This document shows positions 27,883 to 37,254 of a DNA stretch of 64,000 nucleotides, in pieces. Source of the stretch: Acidianus manzaensis (GTDB lineage: Archaea > Thermoproteota > Thermoprotei_A > Sulfolobales > Sulfolobaceae); assembly GCF_002116695.1 (NCBI RefSeq), contig NZ_CP020477.1, positions 2,601,001-2,665,000 on the forward strand. Direction: 5' to 3'. Within the stretch, counting starts at the first letter, position 1; each line of letters opens with the position of its first letter. Below the pieces are notes generated by a model. The model saw only the letters and a list, made by a program, of their open reading frames with translations. It searched no databases and had not been told where the DNA came from. A program made the translations under genes and the position numbers.

Positions 27883-29937
27883 ATGATGATAAGAGTAGGA
27901 ATAGATATAGGAGGAGCTTTTACTGATATTGTAGTTTATGATACTGATTCTGAAGAAATTCAATGGATAAAGAATGAAACTACATCTGAAGATCCATCAA
28001 TTGGAGTACTTAATGGAATAGATTGGCTAAATATAAATTTAGAAGCAACTAATGAAATTATACATGGACAAACGTTAGCTATTAACACTATAATAGAAAG
28101 GAAAGGAGCTAAGATTGGCTTAATCACTACAAAAGGTTTTCGAGATATTCTTGAAATTCAAAGAGCAAATAGAAGGGACATGTATAATTTTAAATATAAT
28201 AAACCTGTTCCCTTTGTTCCAAGATATTTGAGATTAGAAATAAATGAAAGAATAGATCCTAAGGGAGATATTTTAGTAGAATTGAATGAAAATGAAATTA
28301 ATGAAATATATGATAGATTAAAAAATGAGAATGTAGAAGCTATTGCAGTATCTTTAATTAATTCCTATGTTAATCCTATCCATGAATTAAAAATAAAAGA
28401 ACTTATAGAAAAAAATAAACCTGACGTTATAGTAACATTATCTCATGAAATAACAAGGGAATGGAGAGAATATGAAAGAACTAACACTACAGTGCTTAAT
28501 GCGTATATAATGCCGAAGATGCAAAAATATTTAAGCAAAATTGAGGATGAACTTAAAAAAAGAAATTTTAAAGGAAATTATTTTGCAATGCTTTCTAATG
28601 GCGGAGTAGCTACTTTTGAGTTTGCTAAAAAATTTCCCGTATATACTTTAGAATCTGGTCCTGTTGCAGGAGTTATAGGTGCAATTAAGATAGGAGAAAT
28701 TCTTGGTGAGAAAAATCTTATAACAATGGATGGAGGAAGTACTACTACTAAGGCTAGTTTAGTAAAAGATTTAGAACCTACAATAATTACTGACTATTAT
28801 ATTGGAAGAGATAAGTATAGCTCTGGATATCCAGTAAAAGTACCTACAATAGATATTGTAGAAATAGGAAATGGTGGCACAAGTATTGCATGGATTGACG
28901 AAACCGGAAATTTAAGAGTAGGACCTAGAGCCGCTGGTGCTTATCCTGGTCCAATTTCTTATGGAAAAGGTGGTAAGGAAATAACTGTAACTGATGCGTA
29001 TATTGCTTGTGGATTTCTAAATCAAAACGAATTATTGGGTGGAAAAATAAAGATAAATAAAGATGTTGCATTGCAAGCAATTTCTGCTATTGCAAATTAC
29101 TACGATGTATCAATTGAAGAAGCATCATATGGAATTATAAAAATTGCTAACGATAATGCAGTAAACGTAGTAAGACTAGTATCTATCCAGAGGGGATATG
29201 ATCCAAGAGACTTTACTTTAATAGCATATGGAGGATCTGGTCCTATGTTCGCACCTTTTGTAGCAGATGAATTAGAGATAAAGAAAATAATAATTCCAGC
29301 CGTTCCTGCAGGAGTATTTTCAGCATGGGGAATGTTACTAGCGGACATTAGACATGATATGGTATTATCATATCCTATTAGGATTGATAAAGAAAATAGC
29401 ATTGACATAATAAATGAGAAATTCAGCAGTATAGAAAGAAAAATAATATCTACGTTAGTTTCAGAAGGCTTTAAGGAAGAAGATATCTTAATAACTAGAT
29501 ACGCTGAAATGAGATATTACGGTCAAGAGCACACTGTTAAAGTCAATATAATGCCAGGCGTCATAGGAGAGAAGGAAATTAGAGAAATAGAAAGAAGATT
29601 TCATGAAGCTCACGAACTTGCTTATGCATTTAAATTAGATAGTCCAATTGAACTAGTGAATTTCCACGTTAGTGGTATTGTAAAGACTAAATCAATTCCA
29701 ATAAAAAAGAAGATAGTAAATAATTATGAATTTAGTAATTCTCTCATTAGTAAGAGAAAAGTATATTTTGAGGGAGACTACAATGAATGGAATGTATATA
29801 ATAAAGAGAAACTTTTACCTAATCAATATATATATGGACCAGCTATTATTGAAGATCCTACTTCTACTGCGATAATTCTTGAAAGCCAAAAAAGTGTTTT
29901 AGACGAATTTGGTAATTTAATTATAGAGAGGGATTAA
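27883..29937 (+). CDS. hyuA: Hydantoinase/oxoprolinase subunit A (HyuA, N-methylhydantoinase A-like)
   Basis: This 684-residue, full-length subunit has Hydant_A_N 'IRVGIDIGGAFTDIVVYDTDS' and 'IIHGQTLAINTIIERKGAKIGLITTKGFRDILEIQRANR', central 'LITMDGGSTTTKASLV...GPRAAGAYPGPISYGKGGKEITVTDAYI' and a C-terminal 'RYAEMRYYGQEHTVKVNI'. ATP-dependent ring opening of a 5-oxoproline or hydantoin ring is the family activity, working as a heteromer with HyuB, which follows after 2 bp. The nearest TATA box predicts a leaderless start at the second of two adjacent methionines. Confidence 0.92.
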   Translation: MMIRVGIDIGGAFTDIVVYDTDSEEIQWIKNETTSEDPSIGVLNGIDWLNINLEATNEIIHGQTLAINTIIERKGAKIGLITTKGFRDILEIQRANRRDMYNFKYNKPVPFVPRYLRLEINERIDPKGDILVELNENEINEIYDRLKNENVEAIAVSLINSYVNPIHELKIKELIEKNKPDVIVTLSHEITREWREYERTNTTVLNAYIMPKMQKYLSKIEDELKKRNFKGNYFAMLSNGGVATFEFAKKFPVYTLESGPVAGVIGAIKIGEILGEKNLITMDGGSTTTKASLVKDLEPTIITDYYIGRDKYSSGYPVKVPTIDIVEIGNGGTSIAWIDETGNLRVGPRAAGAYPGPISYGKGGKEITVTDAYIACGFLNQNELLGGKIKINKDVALQAISAIANYYDVSIEEASYGIIKIANDNAVNVVRLVSIQRGYDPRDFTLIAYGGSGPMFAPFVADELEIKKIIIPAVPAGVFSAWGMLLADIRHDMVLSYPIRIDKENSIDIINEKFSSIERKIISTLVSEGFKEEDILITRYAEMRYYGQEHTVKVNIMPGVIGEKEIREIERRFHEAHELAYAFKLDSPIELVNFHVSGIVKTKSIPIKKKIVNNYEFSNSLISKRKVYFEGDYNEWNVYNKEKLLPNQYIYGPAIIEDPTSTAIILESQKSVLDEFGNLIIERD

Positions 29938-29939
29938 AT

Positions 29940-31676
29940 ATGATTAATCAATTCACATTAGAATTAATAGAAAATGGACTAGAAGTAGCAGCTCAAGAAA
30001 TGTTTTATGCTTTTGGAAGAACTGCAAAGAGTCCAGTTATATATGAAGTATTAGACTATGCTGTAGGAATAACTGATTATAAAGGTAGAGGTTTGGTCGC
30101 ACAAGCACCTGGTGTACCTGGATTTTCTGGTGTTCTAGATTTTACAATAAGAGAAGTATTAGATAAATGGAATAATAATATAAAAGAAGGGGATATAATA
30201 GCTACTAATATACCATATTCTGGTGGAACTCACCTAAATGATGTAGCATTAATAATGCCAATATTTAGTAGAGACAAACTGTTAGGATTTATAGTAAATA
30301 AAGGACATTGGAGCGAAATAGGAGGAATGCATTTTGGAAGTTGGACATCAGATGCCACAGAAGTATTTCAAGAAGGACTTCAATTACCTAATATAAAATT
30401 ATTCGTAGAAGGAAAGCCAAATAAGGATGTAATAGATATAATAAGTGCTAACTCAAGAATGCCTAGTGCAACATTAGGAGACATGGAAGCACAAATAGCC
30501 TCAATGAAAGTAGCATTAAGAAGAGTAAATACGCTGATTGATAAGTATGGATTAGAAAACGTAATAGAAGCAATGGATAAGTTAATTGAAGATGGGGCTA
30601 AATTAAGCAAATTAAGGTTAAGTAAATTACCTAAAGGAGTTTTTGAAGCAGAAGATTACATAGACGATGATGGAATTTCCGATAATCCAGTCTATGTTAA
30701 AGCAAAGGTCACTATAACTGATGATAATTTCATAGTAGATTTTACTGGTAGTTCTGATCAAGTCAAAGGACCAATTAATTCTCCATTACCAGCTACAGTA
30801 TCGGCAGTAAGAGAAATATTTATGGCTATTACAGATCCTCATGCTTCACCTAATGCGGGTTACTTTTCCACTTTAAAAGTAATTGCACCAGAAGGCAGTA
30901 TATTTAATCCTAAGAAACCAGCTCCTACTTCAACATACTGGGAATCAATGTCTTATGCTACTGATTTAGTGTGGAAAGCCCTAGCTCCTCACATACCAGA
31001 TAAACTATCCGCAGGCCATTTTCTATCTATATTAGCTACAATATTAGGTGGTTATAATGAAAACACTAATGAACCTTTTGCTATTGTAGAACCGCAACCA
31101 GGAGGATGGGGAGCTTGTAACGAAAAAGATGGAGAAAGTGCACTAGTAGCTAGTGGCGATGGAGAAACATATATAGCATCTGCAGAAGTTTACGAAAATA
31201 GAATGCCAATCTTAGTTGAAAGAATATCATTAAATACTGAAGATGGATCAGGTCATGGTAAATATAGAGGAGGATTTGGAATTATAAAAAACTATATAAT
31301 TAGATCTAAGGAAGCTTACTTCACAGTATCCATTGGAAGATCAAAATTCCCACCATGGGGAGTAAATGGAGGTTATAATGGTCCATCTAATTATGCTATA
31401 ATTTATGAAAAAGGAGAAGAACCAAAAATTATTAGAAAAGCAGCGTCAATAAAATTGAAAGCCGGAGATAAAGTAAGCTTACATAGTGCAGGAGGCGGAG
31501 GATGGGGAGATCCATTAGACAGAGATCCAGAACTAGTTTTAAACGACGTGAAAAATGAGTATATAAATTACAATATCGCACAAAAAATATATGGAGTAGT
31601 AATAGAAAATGGAAAAATAAATTACCAAAAAACTCTTGAATTACGGAGTAAACTGAAAAACTCTAAGACTAAATAA
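29940..31676 (+). CDS. hyuB: Hydantoinase B / oxoprolinase subunit B (HyuB)
   Basis: This 578-residue protein matches Hydantoinase_B: 'LEVAAQEMFYAFGRTAKSPVIYEVLDYAVGITD', 'ATNIPYSGGTHLNDVALIMPIF', 'GHWSEIGGMHFGSWTSDATEVFQEGL', 'VDFTGSSDQVKGPINSPLPATVSAVREIF' and the C-terminal 'SAGGGGWGDPLDRDPE'. It starts 2 bp after hyuA, so the two subunits are co-translated. The family uses ATP hydrolysis to open cyclic amides. With the DUF917 proteins and NCS1 permease it makes a full uptake-and-degradation locus. Confidence 0.93.
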   Translation: MINQFTLELIENGLEVAAQEMFYAFGRTAKSPVIYEVLDYAVGITDYKGRGLVAQAPGVPGFSGVLDFTIREVLDKWNNNIKEGDIIATNIPYSGGTHLNDVALIMPIFSRDKLLGFIVNKGHWSEIGGMHFGSWTSDATEVFQEGLQLPNIKLFVEGKPNKDVIDIISANSRMPSATLGDMEAQIASMKVALRRVNTLIDKYGLENVIEAMDKLIEDGAKLSKLRLSKLPKGVFEAEDYIDDDGISDNPVYVKAKVTITDDNFIVDFTGSSDQVKGPINSPLPATVSAVREIFMAITDPHASPNAGYFSTLKVIAPEGSIFNPKKPAPTSTYWESMSYATDLVWKALAPHIPDKLSAGHFLSILATILGGYNENTNEPFAIVEPQPGGWGACNEKDGESALVASGDGETYIASAEVYENRMPILVERISLNTEDGSGHGKYRGGFGIIKNYIIRSKEAYFTVSIGRSKFPPWGVNGGYNGPSNYAIIYEKGEEPKIIRKAASIKLKAGDKVSLHSAGGGGWGDPLDRDPELVLNDVKNEYINYNIAQKIYGVVIENGKINYQKTLELRSKLKNSKTK

Positions 31677-32136
31677 TAACTATAAAATTTTTACTAATTT
31701 ATCAAGACTATAGAGAATATATTCCATAAGACAAATTAGTTTAACATAGTATAGTGTGTATCATTTGAATAATTAACGCTTATTTCACGAATAGTTCTGA
31801 TTAAGAGAATAGCTTCAATTTTCAGATAATCCACAAATTAGTTTTTACGCGTTATATTTACAATAGTGGAGTTTAGGCTATTTAAAGAATTATTGTCATT
31901 CTATTTTTATAATATCTGCAAAAGGTGATGAAATCCATTATTTATTATACAACATTTTTAAATCGTATTGAAGGTGAGAGTTTTAAATGACTGATACTTT
32001 TTTCTTCTATAAGAGGAATTAATGATGAAGTTAACAGTATTTTCAAAATAAAGGCTTTGAAGATTTTAAGTTATGATGTAATTTAGTAATGTAAAAATAG
32101 AAAAATTTTTATATTGGCATAAAAAATATATTTAAT
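31677..32136. other. Intergenic region with a MITE-like copy and a leaderless promoter
   Basis: No gene seen. A MITE-like element lies at 31752-31840. Near the right end, AAATTTTTATATTGGC (about 32102-32117) is a TATA box at the right distance for leaderless transcription of the zinc-ribbon gene starting at 32137. Confidence 0.5.
31752..31840 (+). repeat. MITE-like element, copy 2
   Basis: 89 bp: TAGTGTGTATCATTTGAA at the left, a centre reading TTAACGCTTATTTCACGA and CTGATTAAGAGAATAG, and TTTTCAGATAATCCACAAAT at the right. No clear target duplication. Confidence 0.75.
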
Positions 32137-32667
32137 GTGTCTATAATTTGTCCTTATTGTGGATATGCTAATCCTGATGAAGCACTATACTGTATGAGAT
32201 GTGGGGCTAGACTAAATCCAGGTTCATTTACTGGAACATTTCAACAGCCTTACACTCAGCAAGATAACTTACCAAAAGAAATGTTTGATATTAATAATCA
32301 AATGCAAGGGGATATATCTAAACCATATGAAAGTGTGAAAAGTTTCATAACAAGGAAAAAAACGATAGTTAAAATAATGAGTAATCAAGTAATAAGAGAT
32401 GGTTATATAAATCTTAAAATTGAATCGTTTGTTCCAGCTGTCATAACTTCAGCTTATATTCAAAATCCTTACATTCCGGCAACTTATATTAATCCAAATG
32501 TATTAAATCCTGGAAATACTGATGTTAAAATATATTTTGGCAATAGAAGTTCTCTTGTACCTGGAGAAAGTTATATTTTAATTATGGCATTAAATATAAG
32601 TCCAGGAAATGATAATGTGCCATCAATAAAACTTGACATGCCGACTGTTGTAAAATATGAATCATGA
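32137..32667 (+). CDS. Zinc-ribbon protein with a C-terminal β-rich domain
   Basis: This 176-residue protein starts with GTG (M). Residues 5-22 form a zinc ribbon 'CPYCGYANPDEALYCMRCGA' (CxxC-N11-CxxC). A short Gln/Pro-rich linker follows (about 28-60), then a β-rich domain ('GYINLKIESFVPAVITSAYIQNPY...TDVKIYFGNRSSLVPGESYILIMALNI') resembling an extracellular or binding Ig-like module. No membrane helix is seen. The TATA box predicts a leaderless transcript that starts at the GTG. Function unknown. Confidence 0.72.
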   Translation: MSIICPYCGYANPDEALYCMRCGARLNPGSFTGTFQQPYTQQDNLPKEMFDINNQMQGDISKPYESVKSFITRKKTIVKIMSNQVIRDGYINLKIESFVPAVITSAYIQNPYIPATYINPNVLNPGNTDVKIYFGNRSSLVPGESYILIMALNISPGNDNVPSIKLDMPTVVKYES

Positions 32668-32669
32668 TA

Positions 32670-33435
32670 GCAGGTAATCAAAACTTTTCTTACCAATTAA
32701 TTATCTCCGTTAAAGTTATAAAACTTCTATTCAGTCTTATTCAATATTTCGTTGGATATTAGAAGTTTCTGATCTATTACTCATCGCCATATAATCTATT
32801 CATTCTTTTATGAGAATTAAAATGTGAGTGTTTAAAATATTCATGTCGTCGGATACGTATAAATAATTTCTAGGTTTTTCAGTATAATTAATTGTAAGTC
32901 TATCTTGATAAAGGGAACTTATATATGTAAAATTTTTTTAACTACGTGACAAGATGAAAGTAATCAACAATTTCTTTTGTATTTGTAAAAAGCAATTTAT
33001 AATGTATATATTAAGTAAAAATACGCAAACTTTTTATAGCAATAATAACCAATATACTTATATAATGGTATTAATTCTTTAAGGCAATCTTTATGGAGAT
33101 AAAAACAATAAAATGTCAAATTATTCCATAAATAAAGGAGAGATGCGTTTAAATGAACGTTAGATTTCAAAGAAAGAACTTCAATTACCTAAAAAAGTTA
33201 AAATTATATTATTTAATTGATAACCCAGATAATTACTACTATATAAATATATAGTTCTTAATAATACATACAAAAGTAGGTAAATTTAAACTGAAAACTT
33301 TTCATTTTTATCTGGTTAAAATATCGCACTAATTAATAAAAGTTTAACACTACAAAATCTATAAAATAGTAGTTATTTATCTTAATTTATAGAAAAATTT
33401 TTCTTGAAATCCTCCCTAATTACTTTTGAAGAAAA
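32670..33435. other. AT-rich intergenic region with one possible tiny ORF
   Basis: About 770 bp without a confident gene. It contains a run of TATA-like sequences and the 33-codon ORF at 33153-33254. I see no RNA structure of note. Confidence 0.4.
33153..33254 (+). CDS. Possible 33-residue basic peptide
   Basis: ATG follows AGGAGAGATGCGTTTAA, giving a plausible Shine-Dalgarno-like stretch. The peptide begins MNVRFQRKNFNYLKKLKLYY and is Tyr/Lys/Asn-rich, as random AT-rich frames often are. Support is weak. Confidence 0.2.
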   Translation: MNVRFQRKNFNYLKKLKLYYLIDNPDNYYYINI

Positions 33436-33576
33436 ATGAAGTTCAACCTCACACCACAAAACACTTTAATGATAATAAGATTAAGTATAGCAGTAGCAGG
33501 ATTAGCATTAGCAGCACTAGGAATAGCACACGTACTAGTACACGCAGGAGTATCTAATAGTGGAGCTGGAGATTGA
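33436..33576 (+). CDS. Small single-helix membrane protein (46 residues)
   Basis: The peptide begins MKFNLTPQNTLMIIRLSIAV and continues 'AGLALAALGIAHVLVHAGVSNSGAGD'. It has one strong membrane helix (residues about 14-35), Ala/Leu/Val-rich and Gly-rich, unlike the AT-driven composition of random frames. It ends 60 bp before the 343-residue putative regulator gene on the same strand, so it may be co-transcribed with it. It is too short for many gene finders. Family unknown. Confidence 0.55.
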   Translation: MKFNLTPQNTLMIIRLSIAVAGLALAALGIAHVLVHAGVSNSGAGD

Positions 33577-33636
33577 ATAAAAAGTTTTTAGTCTTATTTA
33601 AGGTATGTTTTTAATTATAAGTTACTCTTTTTTAGT

Positions 33637-34668
33637 GTGCAGTTACTTTCTCAGAAGAACAAACTTTCTACACTCCTCTATTACATTCAGAGGTTTGGAG
33701 ATTTAAACCCAAAAATTTTGGGATTATTATCTGGAATAAAGGATGCTGAAGAATTAATCAGCTATCTGAGGAATAATTACGAGTACAGGACTTTTCCTTT
33801 CTTCAATGAGAAAGCTTTGGGATTGGATAAGTACATTTTTACTATTTATTCTCGAAGGAAATTTGATTTGTTGAAATTGTATGAAATGTTTGATGGAATG
33901 ATTGGTTTCGCTTTGAGAGATGTTTTCAATCCTTCCTCAATTAATTTGATGATTTATTCAAATAGTTTAAGTTTTTTCAAGATTTTTGATTATTTGCTTG
34001 ATAATGATTTTATTTATCATTATGAGTACTTAGGAAAAGTAAAAAGCAGATTAATTTATCCTTTAGATTATTCAATGTTCAATTTTGAAACGAAAGAATT
34101 TGAGGGAATTTCTCCTAGGGAAAGAGAACCATTTCAGAATGTTGATTTGACGGATGATTTTAAGCCAGATTATTATGACGTAAGAATAATAGGAATGAAA
34201 CAAGAAAGAACAGACGTTGGTTTGAAAGAGCTTTCATCTCTTCTGGGGATCTCATTTAGAGATCTGCTGTATCACTATCAGAAGCATGTTGCAGGAAAAG
34301 GATTAATACCATCATATATTACTTATTTTACTAGGTTTACTTTTAGGCTACAAGTCATCTTTAATAAGGAAGAGACGTTAAGGTATTTAACTAGAATTCC
34401 TACTTTATACTATGTTCACGTTTTAGATAATTATTATGTTGCTCATATCCTAGGTTGGAAGGGTCAATTGTTAAAGTACGTTGAGTTCATCAAAGAAGCT
34501 GAATACGAATTTAACGATAAAGTGTACTTGTCTGTTCATCCTTATACTTCTAAGTATCTTTTGACTGCTTCTATTCCTTATGAGCATTTTACTGAAGATG
34601 GGAAGTGGGATTTTAATGTTGAAAGGATGATTTCGAAAGCTGAGAAGGTGATTGAGGTAATAAAATAG
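33637..34668 (+). CDS. Putative winged-helix / HTH protein of unknown function
   Basis: This 343-residue protein starts at GTG 33637. The N-terminal 'LLYYIQRFGDLNPKILGLLSGIKDAEELISYLRNN' and the later 'TDVGLKELSSLLGISFRDLLYHYQKHVAGKGLI' (about 190-222) both have the helix pattern of winged-helix or HTH domains, so it may be a DNA-binding regulator. The rest is Tyr/Phe-rich and gives no family. No membrane segments are visible. It lies beside a tiny membrane protein and converges with the rmlB gene. Confidence 0.6.
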   Translation: MQLLSQKNKLSTLLYYIQRFGDLNPKILGLLSGIKDAEELISYLRNNYEYRTFPFFNEKALGLDKYIFTIYSRRKFDLLKLYEMFDGMIGFALRDVFNPSSINLMIYSNSLSFFKIFDYLLDNDFIYHYEYLGKVKSRLIYPLDYSMFNFETKEFEGISPREREPFQNVDLTDDFKPDYYDVRIIGMKQERTDVGLKELSSLLGISFRDLLYHYQKHVAGKGLIPSYITYFTRFTFRLQVIFNKEETLRYLTRIPTLYYVHVLDNYYVAHILGWKGQLLKYVEFIKEAEYEFNDKVYLSVHPYTSKYLLTASIPYEHFTEDGKWDFNVERMISKAEKVIEVIK

Positions 34669-34852
34669 GTAGGAGTTATATTTGCTTTGTGATTTTTTGA
34701 CTTAACGTTGACTTAGAAGATTTACAGATAGTTAACAAGAATAAAATTAGGAAAAAGTTTTCTCTGTTCTATCCTAAGGAGGGAAGAGAACTGGATGTGA
34801 GTATCAGATGCAACGTAAAATTGCTTACTTTTTATGGTTTTTACGTTTCTTT
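34669..34852. other. Short intergenic region between converging genes
   Basis: Tail-to-tail space between the 343-residue gene and rmlB. T-rich and A-rich tracts could serve as terminators; no gene seen. Confidence 0.35.
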
Positions 34853-35848
34853 TTATTTCCATGGTGTTTCTGCTATTACTTCTGGTGTTAGTATTTTTTT
34901 CCACCACCATTCGTTTTGTATGTACCATTCTACTGTTTTCTTTAGTGCTTCTTGGAATGTGTGTTTTGGTTCCCATCCCAGTCCTCTTATTTTTTGTGAG
35001 TTTATGCTGTATCTTATGTCATGGCCTGGTCTGTCTTCTACGAATTTTATTTTTTCTTCTTTGTTCATTATTTTAACTACTTCTTTTATTATTTCTAGGT
35101 TGGTTTTTTCTTGGTTTGCTGATATGTTGTATATTTCTCCTTTTTTTCCTTTTTTCGCTACTGTGTATATTGCTTCGCAGTTGTCTTCTACGTATATCCA
35201 GTCTCTTACGTTTTTTCCTGTTCCGTAAACTGGTATTGGTAGGTTTAGGAGTGTTCTTATTATTGTTTTTGGTATTAGTTTTTCTGGGTATTGTCTTGGT
35301 CCGAAGTTGTTTGATGTTCTGGTTACTATTGCGTCTAATGAGTATGTTTTTACGTAGGATAGGGTTAGTAGTGTTGCTGATGCTTTTGATGCTGAGTATG
35401 GTGATGATGGTGTTAGTTTGTCGTTTTCTGTGAATGATCCTTTTTCTATTTCTCCGTATTCTTCGTCTGTCCCTATTTGGATGAATCTGGTATCGTATTT
35501 TCTTGCTGCTTCTAGTAGATTCAGTGTGCCTAGGACGTTTGTTTTTACGAATTGTGTTGGGTCTTTTATGCTTCTATCTACGTGGCTTTGTGCTGCGAAA
35601 TTTATTATTATTTCTGGTTTGTGCTGTTTTATTATTTCTTCTATTTTTTCTTTGTCTGTTATGTCTGCGTAGATGAATTTGTGTTTTGTTTCGTCTATTC
35701 CTTTTAGGTTATCTGGATGTGAGCCGTAACTTAGATTGTCTACGTTTATTATGGGGAATTTAACTTCTTGTTCATCATCTTTTTTGTTTTCTACTATGTA
35801 TCTTATGAAGTTTGAGCCAATGAATCCCATTCCGCCTGTAACTAGCAT
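34853..35848 (-). CDS. rmlB: dTDP-glucose 4,6-dehydratase
   Basis: This 331-residue SDR-family enzyme has the N-terminal Rossmann motif 'VTGGMGFIGSNFIRYI' (G-x-x-G-x-x-G), 'AAQSHVDRSI' (sugar-nucleotide contact), the 'IGTDEEYGE' Thr-Asp-Glu triad region and the catalytic 'YSASKASA' (Y-x-x-x-K). The 'VRDWIYVEDNCEAIY' and 'GHDIRYSINSQKI' blocks are RmlB signatures. It makes dTDP-4-keto-6-deoxyglucose, the second step to dTDP-L-rhamnose. The other steps are at 49471, 60322 and 63730, unusually far apart. The gene's coding strand is A/C-rich while the plus strand is G/T-rich. Confidence 0.93.
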   Translation of the reverse strand: MLVTGGMGFIGSNFIRYIVENKKDDEQEVKFPIINVDNLSYGSHPDNLKGIDETKHKFIYADITDKEKIEEIIKQHKPEIIINFAAQSHVDRSIKDPTQFVKTNVLGTLNLLEAARKYDTRFIQIGTDEEYGEIEKGSFTENDKLTPSSPYSASKASATLLTLSYVKTYSLDAIVTRTSNNFGPRQYPEKLIPKTIIRTLLNLPIPVYGTGKNVRDWIYVEDNCEAIYTVAKKGKKGEIYNISANQEKTNLEIIKEVVKIMNKEEKIKFVEDRPGHDIRYSINSQKIRGLGWEPKHTFQEALKKTVEWYIQNEWWWKKILTPEVIAETPWK

Positions 35849-35917
35849 AATAATAATTGGTTTGAACTTTGTAATATTTGTATTGTCTTAGATTTTAGGT
35901 TTTAAATGGTAAAGGAC

Positions 35918-35937
35918 GAGCTTTCAGCTCCTTTTTT
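35918..35937 (+). terminator. Hairpin plus T-run between rmlB and the next gene
   Basis: GAGCT-TTC-AGCTC (35918-35930) followed by C and six T on the plus strand. On the minus strand it lies upstream of rmlB. It could be a terminator of a plus-strand transcript, or a remnant end of a mobile element. Confidence 0.3.
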
Positions 35938-36195
35938 GATTAGATCTAATTTCGATCAACTGATATAGTTTAATTTTTTGTTTTCGTAAATGTGATGACG
36001 TTAAAGAATGAGAAACCTAAATGTACTTTTACTATGATATTATATAAATTAACTGTATAAGTTTTTTATTCAGTTTTGTGTAATGAAACATTCTTCGGGG
36101 CGTATATATAAAAATGTCAACTGTATATAAGAGGTGTTCTATAATGAGTTATTTTCATCTTTACGAGTGTGGGTTTCCTTATCCTCGAAATGTTT

Positions 36196-36618
36196 TTAGA
36201 TTTTTACCCATTGCTGAGAATCAAGATTATATATGTAATTATATGGTTTTAATATGGGTATAGGGATTTTAACTAGATATTCGTCTGCACCACCTATTGT
36301 TTTGCGTATAGGTTGCACATAACCTTTCAATAAGAAATATCTCTTACGAAGATCATGTGGTTTTAATAAACTTAAAACGTAGCTTATGGGAAATCCTCCA
36401 ACTCTATATATTTGTTCTTTTTTAATACGTAGATATTGATGTGCATCGTCTTTGGAATTAGTAAAGAATGTGGTAAAATATGTTCCAATTATATTGTGCG
36501 AATAGATTATTCTATGTTTTTTGATAAAATCAAATTCATTTTGATCAACATATCTATATAAGTGTTTAGTATTAAATATGGAAACTCTCTCGAGTGAGAC
36601 TTCTAAAAATCTAGCCAT
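36196..36618 (-). CDS. Toxin-like small protein (possible ADP-ribosyltransferase-like fold)
   Basis: This 140-residue protein shares a pattern with the protein at 40398: 'LYRYVDQNEFDFIKKHRIIYSHNIIGTYFTTFFTNSKDDAHQYLRI'. The order Y-R-Y, a helix 'E-F-x-F-I-K', then 'G-T-Y-x-T-x-x-F-T-N' and a helix with 'A' is similar to compact ART-like toxins (HYD1/DarT-type), but I cannot confirm catalytic residues. It stands alone, without an obvious partner ORF. Treat the family call as a hypothesis. Confidence 0.5.
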   Translation of the reverse strand: MARFLEVSLERVSIFNTKHLYRYVDQNEFDFIKKHRIIYSHNIIGTYFTTFFTNSKDDAHQYLRIKKEQIYRVGGFPISYVLSLLKPHDLRKRYFLLKGYVQPIRKTIGGADEYLVKIPIPILKPYNYIYNLDSQQWVKI

Positions 36619-37254
36619 TTAAATTAATTAAAGATTCTTAGTAAATAAATCTTGTTTTCTCTGTACTAGTACTGAAAATTCTGCATTTGATAATGATAAT
36701 GTGTTTGTGGAGTACCAGGAAAATTGAGGTTATTCTCTTGATTAGTACTGTTCGTAAATAAGCGTTAAGTATTCTAAGTATACACTAATGGTAATGTACA
36801 TGAATTAGCTAAAATTTTGAGGTAAGTTTCTTATTTCATAAAATATATTTAAAATTGAAAAAGTTAGCTTGTTCTAAGCTATTTCCTTCATGTTAGACTA
36901 TGTTCATAATGTCGTTAAGTAGTTAAAAATTTTACATTCCTCTCATCAAGACAAACTTACAATTAATGATACTGAAATACCCTAGAAATAATTTATGTTT
37001 ATCTGACGACACTATGGATTATGTTCAATAGCTTATTAAAGGAGTTTAAAATCTTTATTAAAGTTATGCTTACTCTAATGAGAAGTTTCCAAATATCTCT
37101 CTAGATTAAGAAAAGTTTTTTCCAGTTATAGAAGGGTGAGTTATTTATCCCTAAGAGAAATAAGATTCAAGTTAGGCTTTATAATTTGTAATAAGGATAT
37201 GTACGTATAAACTTTTCTGGGAAAAATATAATATATTATGCGTATATTATAATT
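36619..37254. other. Intergenic region with a MITE-like copy and a leaderless promoter
   Basis: No gene seen between the two divergent ORFs. A MITE-like element lies at 36702-36787. Near the right end AAATATAATATATT (about 37225-37238) is a TATA-type box for the gene at 37255. Confidence 0.45.
36702..36787 (-). repeat. MITE-like element, copy 3
   Basis: Starts TGTTTGTGGAGTACCAGG and ends TATACACTA. The flanks ATGATAATG (left) and ATGGTAATG (right) match in 8 of 9 positions, a likely eroded target duplication. Confidence 0.72.

Noticed and set aside
34797..35672. Plus-strand ORFs over rmlB
   Set aside because: Complement of a well-supported rmlB gene; hydrophobic repeats come from its codon bias.
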